Positions 26,023 to 39,000 of a stretch of DNA of 64,000 nucleotides are shown here, piece after piece. The first letter of the stretch is position 1, and each line of letters begins with the position of its first letter. Source of the stretch: Bimastos eiseni (Eukaryota; Annelida; Clitellata; Crassiclitellata; Lumbricidae); assembly GCA_959347315.1 (NCBI GenBank), contig OY365807.1, positions 9,656,530 to 9,720,529 on the forward strand, read 5' to 3'. The notes beneath the pieces are model-generated. The model searched no databases. It was not told the DNA's origin and saw only the letters and a list, made by a program, of their open reading frames with translations. Position numbers and translations under genes: made by a program.

Positions 26023-29000
26023 TCATGTATGCCTGATATGCTTTTGCATATTTATATATTCATATTTATGTGTATGTTTGTCTGTGTATGTTTTTGTATG
26101 TCTATGTTTGTTTGTGTATGTCTACATTTGTCTGTGTATGTTTATGCAGGCCTATGTCATTTATGATCGCTTTTACCTCCGCCATTGCACATCAAGTATG
26201 TGCTCTAATAGATATCGAACATCGTGTTCGCGTTGCTGCAAGTAATTAACGAAACAGACCGACCATAATCTGCCTATAAGTATCGGCGGATAGGAACCGG
26301 TCCGTTTCTTGGAGTACCATAAATGCGATCATATAGCTGAGGCAGTTCAGATAAGAGAATAGGGTCTTGATCGAAACATGATCTCCCACTGGGTTTTCTT
26401 CTTTTCCTTTTTCCTGGCATGAGATACGCTCTGAGCCATCGACCACACGGCTTCTCTCGACTCCCCATAAACAAATCAAGTCTGTTGTTAGCGGTAGACA
26501 AATAGAGTGACTAGAATGCCTGCAGGTCTATAAAGCCTTTGGTGATGGAGCTGTTCCTTATGCCATCATACATGTAGATGTATTCGTCCAGTAGACTCCA
26601 TAACAGCCGCCGCTAAGCCCTGAAATCGAGACGAGGCTGACCAGCAGCTAAGCTATCGACAGGGCTGTTAATATTGCGATAAAGTAAAAGTATCGCGATA
26701 CTTTGGTTTCGCCGATGCTTTTGTCAGTATCGCAGCGAGTATCGAGATAGCTTTATTTTACTGGTATCGCATGTGTATCGCAATACCTATTTTAAGCCAC
26801 TCGGCGATACTCGATACCAATACTTTTTCTCACAGAAATTTACATGGTTTCTCAAGAAATACGCGAAGCCTATCGTTTTTATTTTCAGAAACTTTTACAA
26901 ACAAATAATTTTTTCGCGTGGCCCAATATCCAAATCTCACAATAATACAGTGCATAGGCCTAATGTATGTGCAAAATTTCATGCTTGTATCACAAAGTTC
27001 GCAATCACTGGATATTTCGGATCTATGCCGCTGCACTAAGTCGGTAGCACGTTACTATCACGTTACATCGCTACTGACTCCGGGGACTAACAAATATCAA
27101 GTAGGTCAAGTAATATACTATAAGAATAATTTCAATACGTCATCATGAGAGGGGCGCTTCAGACCAGAGTGAACCTAATCTAATCTAGTCTAAATCACTC
27201 ACTAACCCACACCAGTCTGGTTTTACCAAGCGCCTATCATCTTTTCATTACATTAAACTTGTTTCTGCCATCTCTCACCAACGAAAACAGGTCCATTGTC
27301 TCTGCCTCCTTGATATGTAGACCTGCTATACATACCATTGTATGTATACATGCATGTGCCTATGTAGGCCTAGATGTGCATGCATGTGTCATCGAATGTA
27401 TGCATACATGCATACATTCGATGTATGTGTCTGTGTACGCTGCAGAGAAAGGTGTTATTCGTCTGATCGCATAATAATCACCGGGCACTGATTTCTTATA
27501 CAAAAAACACAAATCATCCGACGATCCAGAGGATTAAATGGCAAATCCAGTTCTTCGCTGCAATTACTCTTGTCATTCAACAGACTCACTGGGCCCGTTT
27601 TATTTATATCTGGGAACTGGTGTCCGATTTAAGACATCAACGGCTATTAGTTTACCGTGCATTAAAGCAACCATAATTATATATTACGCTAAGGTATGAA
27701 TTTCACGATTACTGAGGCCATTAGTATCACAGTCAGTTACTGTTTCTGTCAATATAGCATATTGCGAACCTGGCAGAACTTATTTCATTTATTCAGAGCT
27801 ATGGAGATACTCGCAGGTTATTGTCCGCAGATAGTTTTATTAATCTACTGCGCAAGATAATCTGCAGTTGCACCCAGGGTTGTAGAAATCGATTTTGAAA
27901 GTCATACGCTGAAAGGCTTAAACAGTGTGGCAGGGTGATCGAAGTAGGGTGCATGGGATGCGCTTGATCGTAATTTTGGCCGCTGTGCGACTACGCAGAC
28001 CTTAAAACATAAAAAAATGAAGAAACATAGGTTCTCTTCCAGCCCTGATTGTACCTCCAACCTTCCACGGCTTTACAAAGAAGTCTCGCTGCCTTTGGTC
28101 CAACTTCCTGAAAGAATTTGCGTAGTAAACATGAACATATGCTCTGTTGCAATCCCCCGTCTTTATTCGTGGTTTGACATTTTCAGGTCGGAGGTGCATA
28201 TGATGCAATGCAGTGTATTGCAATGGAAAACTTACATAGCGCCACTCGATATCAGAGGCCCTCATAACTCAACACATAGCTAAACGGTTAAGAGGAAAGT
28301 CTTCAGGCGCCTCCTTAAGGCGGCAGAGGAAAGAGAGCAGCTCATGCCGGAGAGAGATGTGAGAGGTTCTTCCAGCTAGTGGGACCCACGTAGGATATGT
28401 GCTCTAGCAAATGATGTGATTTTCCATGAAAATGGTTGCGTGACGCCATGTAACGTGATAAACACCAATGGGTCAGGAAGTAAATTAAGAGACATCGTAG
28501 CCTGATCTCACGTCGACTGATTGTTAGATTGTTAGACTGTTCTAATGTTCATAGTTATAGTTAATAGTTTAATGTAACCGGTTTGGATAGGATTGTATTA
28601 GATGGCATCATAAAATTGGTTTAGAGAGGATAAGAAACGAAGGAAGTTCAGCATGTACAGATTGTCGTAATAATTATTTGGATTTCTACAGCACCCAGAA
28701 AGTCAAGTAGCGGAAGCCATCTTAATCATTGCTGCCTAATCAAAACAAGATTCGACAGACAGATCGGGTTATAATCAGTACCAGGTGAAGATAAAAGAGT
28801 CAGACAGGCAAACTGTCAGACGGCTAAGGTGGGTAGTGTTTAGACTTGAAACGGCGATGTATGTATGTATGTATGAGGCTACAGTCAAAGTATTTATTAG
28901 CACAGCATCTAGATCGGCACCAGCGCGGTCGAAGACAATACGTCAATTCATAGGCAAACTATTAAATCCACACAAATTATGCATAATATGTCACATAGTT

Positions 29001-29954
29001 ATTATTTTTATTAGGTATTTGTGCACATAGACACAACATATCGTTCATTTGTAAATATCAAAAGTGTTTCAGGAATGTATCATAAGTATATAGATATCAT
29101 ATATATATTGTATAATATACTTTAATGTGAGCATAATTTACACAGACTTCGTATCGAGCCTATGCGTAGATAGAAGATCGGAATCATAATATCGAGAAGC
29201 TGCAGCTGTAGCATCAGTGCGTGCTTGCATCGTCCTTCTTCTGGACCAAATCTTCTCCCTCTCAGTCCGTTTTAAGTGCATAGTACACAGTGCAGAGGTT
29301 TCACAGACGAGATCTCTGGATGGCACTGGTGAACCCGATAGTTAGAAACACATTTCTGTCATGGTAATGATTTGAACTCTTAACCTAAGGGTAGATAAAT
29401 CTATCACGCTGACCACTCGATAATCGGATACCATCTTTGAAAGGAAATAATTTTTATCATATTTGAATGCAGGGTTCGCAAATTAGTTTTGACTCGCTGT
29501 CCTTTCGTTCCTGTCCTTTACTCCATCTCTATCTATCTGTCTGCATGTGTGTCTCTCTGTCTCTCTGTCTCTCTGTCTCTGTCTCTCTGTCTGTTTGTTT
29601 GTCTGTCTGTCTGTCTGCCTGCCTGCCTGTCTGTCTGTCTCTATGTCTGTCTCTCTGTCTGTCTCTCTGTCCGCCCCTCCCTCTATCCATCAATTCATCC
29701 ATCCATCTAACTGCACAACTGTCTACCTATCATGCCTCTCTGCTCTCGCTCTCGATCTTTCTGTCTTGCTTCTTCTCTTTTGCTATTTTGGCCTTGCCTT
29801 CTGTCCTACTATCTCTCTGTTGCTCTCTCTCTTTCTGTCTGTCTCTCACTCTCTCTGTCTCTCTGTCTCTCTCTGTCTCTCTCTGTCTCTCTCGTTTTCT
29901 CTCTTTCTCTCTCTCTGTCTCTGTCTCTCTCTCTGTCTCTCTCTGTCTCTCTCG

Positions 29955-30000
<46 letters not shown>

Positions 30001-33000
30001 GCTCTCTTTCTCGCTTGCTATATGCAGTTTTTTCTGTGTCTCTCTCGCTCTCATTCTCTGTGTGCTTTTCTTCTCTCTTCTTGTCTCTGTCACTGTCTCT
30101 CTGCCTACGTGATTCAATCTGTCTTTCGCAAACGTTCATTGATGATAGCATCATCTTGCATTGCATTATCACTAAATTCATTGCCCAGGAAAGAGAGAAA
30201 ATGAACATCGTTGGATTGGTAGTGCAAACGGAACTTAATTAACATGAAAAGTAGTAAATGTGAATAATATTTGAAAGAATTGGAGATAATTTACTCGCTA
30301 ACATCGCCGCCAAATGGTTGGCGTCAGGAACTAATGACGATGGAGGTGAAAAAACGACAACAAAGATAAGCATTACTAGAAAGAAGAAGAGGAAGAGTTC
30401 AGGTGAGAAGAAGAGGAAGAGTTCAGGTGAAGATGAAAAGAAAGACTAGAAATAAAAAAGTTGATGATTCTGAACGATGTTTGATTTATCTCTTTGCCGC
30501 AGTATCTCAGTTGCTGAAACAGGAATCCATCTCGTTGCTCGTTGGCCCGGATGACCTAATCGTTCGTTTGGCATCGTCTGATCAACAGACTCCACTCATC
30601 GCTATCAGCTCCGGATTCCTTCGAGAGAAAGCCCTGGAGGCAGATGGAGGGAAGCAGGAGCCAGGGAGGGAATCTCCTCCTCCATCTGCTGCTGTCGTTC
30701 TGCGTCTGATGCCTGACAGGGATGTCTTCTATCGCGCCGTCGTTGACTACGCCCGCTATTTCAAATGGGAAAACGTCGCTGTCATATACGACTCATCTGA
30801 AGGTATGAGGAGTTGTGACCATGACGATGACTTGGCGTGGGGTGATGATGATGGTTATCATCATCACTGTCATGATGTTGATGATGATGACGACGAATTC
30901 GACTGATAATAATGATGTATGGTGATGAGTATGATGATCATGATCATGATTATAACGATGATGATGACGTGCCGACGGGAACAATGACTCAGCGCAGGAA
31001 GATGATGACAAGAAGGCAGACGAGGAGGAAGACTTACATTGAGTGCCCAATTTGTTTAACTGACCGAAAAAATTGACGCGGTTGCTGCATAGTGAACAGC
31101 TGATCTCAGAGTCACCTGGAATCACGAGGTCTTACGGCAAATGGCAATGCCCGGGGTTGCGACTTTCATGTCCTGGCAAGACGGCAGACAGGCATGCGAG
31201 AAACGCTCATTCAGGGACGTGACTGCTGTGGATATCCTGGCTTGATCACTTCCTCGTACAGCCACCAACTAGCAGCTCAAAGGAAGGCTGCGTAGAAAGA
31301 AAGTCTTCCAGCTTCTGACCAGTTTTTCTCTTTGGATTGTGCGACTCAGGGTTGACTAATTATTTAGCAATGGGTGGGCGTTTATGGCTTGACTTAGGGC
31401 CTGACGAGGGTTGTTAGACACCAAGAAGTCTTCTTTAATCTTTTCTGCCATGGATGTTAACTGGATTACAGCTTTGGTTTTCGTATGGATAGTAGATCCA
31501 GCTTCTAATAGGATCCTCTCAACCTCGTATACCATAATATCACCCGAACTACGTTTAAGCTCAACCTGGGCTTCTGCTAACAACTTTGTCCTTAAGCATC
31601 TCCAAATTCGAAAAATGATGTTTACACTTTCGCCACCATCTCCTCTGTCCTCCCCATCCTATACCTAGTGGTTTGCCTATAAAACGAGTACATTGTCTCA
31701 AGATTCTAGATGTCATACTACAAGAAAACTCGAACTCAAAGCCTACACAGACAACCTCACAGCAACATGTTTCTACCCTCTATATACTATAAGAAAATCT
31801 CAAAACCCATGGCTGTTATTTGTTTTCGATCCATAACATCGCTTAAGCCATTACTGTTGCATAATCATTATATAGTATATATATATATAGCCCATGCCTT
31901 CCCATCCTGGTGGGAGCATACCTGGCCTCTGGTAAAGTAAAACTTCATGGAAAACTCCTGAAGGAACCAAAGTTTGCTTACCTTGAGCGATCCTTACCAA
32001 CAGTCTCTGAACTATATAATTATACGTAGCTGATGCAAAAACCTCTTCTCGATATTACAAAAGCTCAAGCGTGCCTTATAATACCACTTCCCACCTCCTC
32101 TCCGTTCTCTCTCACTTAATCAATTAGGAATTACGAAATGGAACACACAACCATTTCTCCCCTCCCCAAAAGACAACTACTATCACTTTATCCCCCAAAA
32201 TAATAACTACATCACTAATCAATTCTAACAACTTCCTATCTCTTCTCTTATATTTTTAACTTTTTCCTTTCATATTAGCATATATGCTTTTTTCAGATTA
32301 CTTTCTCAATAAAGTAAATATTAATTTTATGATATACATATATCTATGATATTCATGTTCTATATTTTCGTAATCGCTCATGAAAATGAATCATTTATTT
32401 ATTATTCATTCGGTGGTTTTATACAACTCCCCTTCAAGACCATCCATTCAGCGCCGCTCGCTATATACCAACTCAATCCCGTCTAAATTGATTGCATAAA
32501 CTTAATTAGAAAGCAATAACGAAATGACTAAACTTAATTAGAAGCAATCAATGCGACTAATTAGGTTTGGATATGACTGGTCTGCTGTTGGAGGAAAAGG
32601 AATTGACGACACTCGCATGGCGCATCAACTCTCGTGCCAACGAGGCTGGACTGCGAGATCAGCTGGTGAAAGTGAGATCTCTGGAGAAGCGACAAATCGT
32701 CGTCGTCTGCCAACCGGAACTCCTTCAGAGGTTACTTGATGCAGTTAAGTGTTCATTTGCCATCGTCTTTTGGTCTAGAATAAATGTATAGGGTAACAAA
32801 AAAGTTCGTTCACCGTTTTAAAAATGCGTTTTCTCAGGAAGGGTACCATATTTTTTCTGATACTCTGTCAGTGCATACGCAAGCCACATATAAGATAATG
32901 GTACAAATTTGGCCTTGATCCGGTCAGTGGTTGCCATTATATATTAGAAAAAATTGAAGAGGGACAGTGTCAATGTCATTTAACAAGTGAGTTCTGTATA

Positions 33001-36000
33001 CGCCTGAAACAAAATATTTTAGAAATCCGAATTATTTTGACCGAGATATTTAATTTTGAAAACGGTGAACGAACTTTTGTGTCACCCTTATATTTAGATC
33101 TGATCTAATCTTTTCAGTTCGGATAATCAGGTCAACACACAAAGAAATGAGAAAAACTTCCTGGGTCTCTTGAAATCCTCTTCAGATTTTGAACTATAGG
33201 TCATGAACTTTCTTCAATCCATAGTCCATGGTTATTTTGCGGACCCAGAGTCAACACTCCAAGGGGATGAACTGATCAGAGTGGGGATCAGAGCGAGTCC
33301 TGCAGGCCTGAAGGAGACAGGCAAAAGCTGAAAGGAAACCCGGATCCTGACAAGTCAGATCTTCAATTAACCCTTAGACAAGACATGAAGGAGATGGGAA
33401 TCGACTAGGAAGACGCGGAAGAGACTGCTAAAGATCGTGCAGGATGAAGAGCTCTTGTCAACCAATGATTCAGGAGGAACGGGAGGAACTAAATCTAAGT
33501 AAGACTCTGCTTGAGTCGTTTTACAAATGCTTAAAATAATACAATAGAATACAATGATGCAAAGTAGCGTTTATGTTGCGCTAGTTGAATTCAGCTGAAT
33601 TTAACGCGGGTATTGCACCGTTTTACTTCACAGGCTCTTAGACTGAGTATGCTATCGATGAGGTACACTTGGGTCTTCGTACATACGGTAGGACGAACGT
33701 TTCTTTTCTCCTGTAGTTCATTATATATATAAATATATATATATACATATATACATGTAAATATGTATATTGTATACACGTCACATTACATCAAGCATGT
33801 GATTTATATATATATAACATATATGTAGGCGAGGAAAGTTATTGCTAGTGAGGTAATGGATGCAAGTTAAGGTCAGGTATTAATAGATAAGGTAAACAGT
33901 GGCGAACTATAATTACAATTAAGATCATGATCGTGATTACAATGGCAATTGCAATTGTTTCAATTTTCCGAATTTACGTTACGCTACAACATACAATGCA
34001 CTACGTTACATGGTACTGAGTTATTTTGTGTTACGTTGCTGAGTGTTACGTTGCGACACAATACATCGAGTTTTCCTTACGTTACGTTACAGTTACCAGC
34101 CTACATCGACTACGAACCGTTCATGTACACAGGAGTCAACTTGGTCATGTTCAGTGTTTTTACAGAAGACGCTCTGAACATGACAAAAACAGATGACCAC
34201 AAGATGACCGGAACAAATGACCACCAGCCAATTAGAACAGATTACCACCAGATAATTAAGGCAGAAAAACATCTAGTCCACGCTCTCATCCATGACTCAC
34301 TTCGGCTTTTGACGATGACGCTTAAAACGATGAGCCCAACCGCTGTGTCGGCTGAAAACTGTTCTGCTGATTACTCAGTTCAAGCAGGTTGCATTCACAA
34401 CAAATCGATCAATATCCTCAACCTGATCGATAGCATGAAACAGGTTCTAAATCAATAATAATTTTTAATAATAAATAAATTAAGACAACGCCATTGATTA
34501 TTGATTAGGTCAGCCAGCTAAGCAATTTTTATACTTAATCAGTCATGAAAGTCAGTCAGTCAGTCAATCAGTCAGTCAGTCAGTTTGTTAGTCATTCAGT
34601 CAGTCAGTCAGTCAGTCAGTTTGTCAGCCAGTCAGTTTGTCAGTCAGTCACTCAGTCAGTAAGGCAATAAATTCAATCAGTCTGCATCAGTCAGTCATCA
34701 CGTTCGAAGTTTTGCTATCACATTGACATTTGAAGTTCAACATTTCAACTTAAAGTCTTATTGTTGTTGTTCAGTTGACCTCGACAGTTTGACCTCAGTA
34801 AGTCTGCCTAGAGACAAATCTGAGTCAGCCCTTGAACCGAAACCTGTTTCGGTTGGATTACAATTAACGTAACGCTGTGACTGTTTCTGTACTAAAGTGA
34901 AACTAGTTTCTGTCCAATGCAGGGCTCGTTTAATGGACTTTCTGGAAAGATCCAGTTCGATCCGACGGGAAGCAGGACTTCCACTGTCCTAAGAGTCCTT
35001 GGGTTGAACTCCAGCTGCCTGGAAGAGGCGTGCCTGATCACTTCGATTGGTCTGGAAGAGGTAAGGATTTTTCATATTTACTATTTAAGTTTAGATTGCT
35101 TCTGAGTAGGTAGGACTAAATTCTTAAACTAAATCTAAGAATAAATTTAAAAGATGAGAAAATTGTTATATATTGTTAGACCCTTAGACAGAATATTAAG
35201 CTAGGTAACTATTTTTAACTACGGGAGATCGAGTTTGGACAAGGTTAGACAAATTGATATATTGGTAATTCTTTTCTTTAGAAACTAGCTAACGTAAATA
35301 TAGGTCTATAGGATAAATCTACGAACTTTCTTATGAACTGTGAGTTCCAAAGAATTGAACCGACTCTCAAAGTGTTTCCGATGCTCCAACTCTTTTGGTG
35401 GCATGTTCGAGACGCCTCAAAAATGATTTGTTTCAAAAAAAGTCGGGGATATCTAGCGTTTTCAATTGGCGACAGATCGTGCTGAAATTTGGTTACAGCC
35501 AATTTTCAATTCTGTGTGAGCTACAGTTCTCCAAGCTTTAACGACGTTCGCATCACATGTAGTACTAGACTCTGTGTGTAATTATATATATATAATTAAA
35601 TATGTATACATAATTACACACCGTCTGGCGATATATATATGTATATATATATGCTATATACATAAATACTATATATATGCTATATATACATATATATATA
35701 TGAACGTATGACATTTGTATGTATATACATGAATAGGAGCATTTAATATTACTCATTTAAAATCAGATCGGGAAGTGGATTGAAAACGAAAGCACTCCAG
35801 CTAAGCGCCTTCGAATCCGGAATTATACGAAGAAGAGCAACCTCCTATCAATTCTACCTTTGCAGAGGACCATCAACCGCGTCGTTACCATCATCGTGAG
35901 AACCCAACTATCCACCTCGATCAATAATATCTGAATCAAATCCAACGATCACTTGTAATTTATGTGGCGCCCACTTGAGAAAAACTTATCAAGTAACGTT

Positions 36001-39000
36001 GTGTTGATTGATGTATGGAGTGTCTGCATTTCGCTTCTCAGTCTGGGATTTGAATCCGATGACCTATGTTCAAGTAAGCCTATGTTGCCGCAGTCTAAAG
36101 TGTTTATGGTGTTTGGTTCAACGGCATTCAAAGAATTAGGCTTTTCAAGTTCAGAACTTATTAGTACTGTGAAGTACCGAGATGGATTTGAAGTGCAATA
36201 AAATTCTAAGAAGTACTTTTTTTAATTGCTAAAACTTTTTTGAAGTGCTTTGAGGAAGCATAAGCACTTTGTACTTTCGCAACTCATCTAGAAGACGCAT
36301 CTCAGCGGGAATCCACAGGCATGACACCCCTTATTATTTCTTCGAGTACTTTCAAACACTTTGAAGAAGTTTGAGATAATGTTTTACTAAGTAAATGTAA
36401 TGAACAAATTGCGATTAAATCATTTAGTGACTAGCCAACACACTCAGTCTGAAGTAAAGTACTTTGATGGACGGTTGAGCATATCTGAATAGTAATCTAA
36501 GGGTTGCTATGGTTTATATAAATTGCATATAAATTGACAGATGGATGAAGTAGTTTTTAAGTAGGTCTTTGTCTTCGTAGGATCCACCATTTGTGATGCT
36601 GAAGCAGAACCACGAAGCGCTTAGTGGCAACGATAAATACGAGGGTTTCCTCATCGATCTCTTCGACCGCATTGCAGAGCGACTTCGGTTCCAGTACGAA
36701 CTCTACGAGTCACCAGATGGAAACTACGGATCCAAGGACCAGGACGGAAACTGGAACGGAATGATCCGGGAACTGATCGACGGGGTGAGGCTCCTTACTC
36801 CTCTGTCGATGACATCTGATTCATTCATAGCATCGTCATAGTAATTGCTGATGATGAGTTTCTCAGTTGCAGGAAATATAAATGTTTCAATGTCAACTGT
36901 AAGAAATAGTTGCCACGGTACTAGTTCTAATCAGGGTCAGATCTGTCAAGAAAGTACAGGTCGAAAATCTATAGAAATGACAATAATGATAAGACTTAGC
37001 TTAACAAAATTTATTTTATTTTGCGAATTGTTCCGTGCGCTGCAAACCACTCGCAGTGGATACAATATAGTTTCCCGACTTTGATAAATGGATGTTCTGA
37101 TTCAACTAACACACAAAGAACATGCACAATTATTAATACTCTAAAGTTCCGTTATTTATGAAGTAAAATTTCATTATACGTCAAGATTCTGTAATGACCA
37201 ACAGTCGACTACATAATGCAAACAAGTCGTCAAAATGTTTTTTTAAATAATTGAAAGGAGTTTAAATTAACAGTTGAGACTGTTAGCTGAAATGCAATTT
37301 CAAGGGGTCTAGCCGACCATCGGGGTGGGAGTCAACCAAAGGCTTGATGCACGGGAGTGAATAAGAAGTTGGGGTTCAAAGCCCCGACCCAGGCAAATCG
37401 GTCACTGCAAGAACTGCAACAACGATTATAACGATAAAATCATTAAATTATTCGTTAATTCAGGTACCAACTGGCAAAACGATGCAGATGTAAAAGAAAA
37501 ACTAAATAGAAAGAAGTCATGGCTCAACAAGAGTTGAGAAGTAACATGCGATATAACAATTAATTATGACAACGACAGTGATGATGATGATGATGATGAT
37601 GATGACGCTGACGATGACGATGACGACAACTATAAATATAACGATAATGATAATGATAATGATGATGGCGACAACGACGACCGGTCACTCAGTGGTCTTT
37701 GAACCGTCGTTGTAGCCAATGAGGTTATACATCTATAGGGCCTACGAATGGTTGTAGCACGCGAAGATGTGTCTCGGCGCCATTTCCATAACCTCTGATC
37801 GCGAGGAAGTCGTCGACTTCTCAAAGCCTTTCAAGCAGAAGATGTTCAACCTCCTGATGAAGAAACCGAAAGAGATCTCGACAATCTTCCAGTTTCTGTC
37901 TCCTCTCTCCACCGGAGTCTGGTTGACCATCCTATCCGGTCTCGTCCTAGTCAGCCTCCTCCTCTTCCTCATGGACCGAGCCAGTCCCAACTTCCCCAAT
38001 CATCGAGCCGGGGATACCTCGGACGCCCGCTTCGGTCCCATCGAGAGCATCTGGTTCATGTACGGGGGTCTGGTAGGGGGTGGAACAGAGGGATGGAACC
38101 CACGTACTGCTTCCTGTCGGCTGCTGACGAGCGCCTGGTGGTTCTTCGGACTCATCATCATCTCATCGTATACGGCGAACCTGGCGGCCTTTCTGACCGT
38201 CACCCGTATCGAGACTCCAATTAAGTCGATCAGCGACCTGGCCACGCATGCGCACATCAGGTACGGAACGGTGAGGAATACTTACGCCATGTCGATGTTC
38301 CGGAACTCGCAGCTGGAGATCCTGCAGAAGATGTGGTTCACGATGAGTGTCTCTTACCCCGAGTCCCTCGTCAACAACACCCAGCAGGGCATCGAGAGGG
38401 CCAAGAGGGGCGACTACGCCTTCATCTGGGATGCGCCGATAAACAAGTACACCGCTATGCACGACTGCTCCGTTATATCGACTGGGGAGCCGTTTGATGA
38501 GAAGGGGTACGGCATCGGTGTACCCATGGGAGCATCGTACAGGGATGAACTCACTATGGTCATACTCAGCCTAGGGGAGAAGGGCGAAATCGTACGGATG
38601 GAAAACAGGTGATGGCACTTATTCACATTTGATATTCATACGCATTTGCATAATATATTTAAATTATACATTTATAATGATTTATATTCATAGCTGATCC
38701 GAAATAAAGTTATATAATCCTTAAGCATGCTTGTGTGAACCCTGTTATACGCTAATCTAGTGATTATAGTGCATGCCACTATATATACTGAAACTCAATC
38801 GAGGGTCTCCGTACAAATCCTCTGACATTCTTCCTGAGTGTATCCCAACGGACATTCTCTTCCCCGTTTGATCCCTTGCCCTGCACAGATATTGGTAATT
38901 TTTTTAATTGATATTGTGGCTGGTTGGCTGTTGTTGAGCGGTGTAGGTGGTGGGGTAATGGTGCGTGTGCAGACTTCGCAGAGACATCGACCGGAAGCAA

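Larger units (their letters stand above)
22265..30502. other. Long receptor intron 2
   Basis: An 8.2-kb intron holding trinucleotide and tetranucleotide arrays, a 234-bp palindromic MITE (25737), a long palindrome (27390), a tRNA-like relic (29363) and a roughly 490-bp pyrimidine array (29520). No other exon recognised. Confidence 0.5.

Noticed and set aside
29363..29432. Functional tRNA gene on the minus strand
   Set aside because: Acceptor, anticodon and T stems do not form properly; treated as a tRNA-derived relic.
29467..30242. Long overlapping ORFs (up to 245 residues) rich in Ser, Leu and Cys, and their minus-strand Arg/Glu mirrors
   Set aside because: They translate the TCTG/TCTC array in every frame; no protein domain.
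34544..34665. Regular CAGT repeats resembling an array
   Set aside because: Simple tetranucleotide repeat without spacers; not CRISPR, and the genome is eukaryotic.
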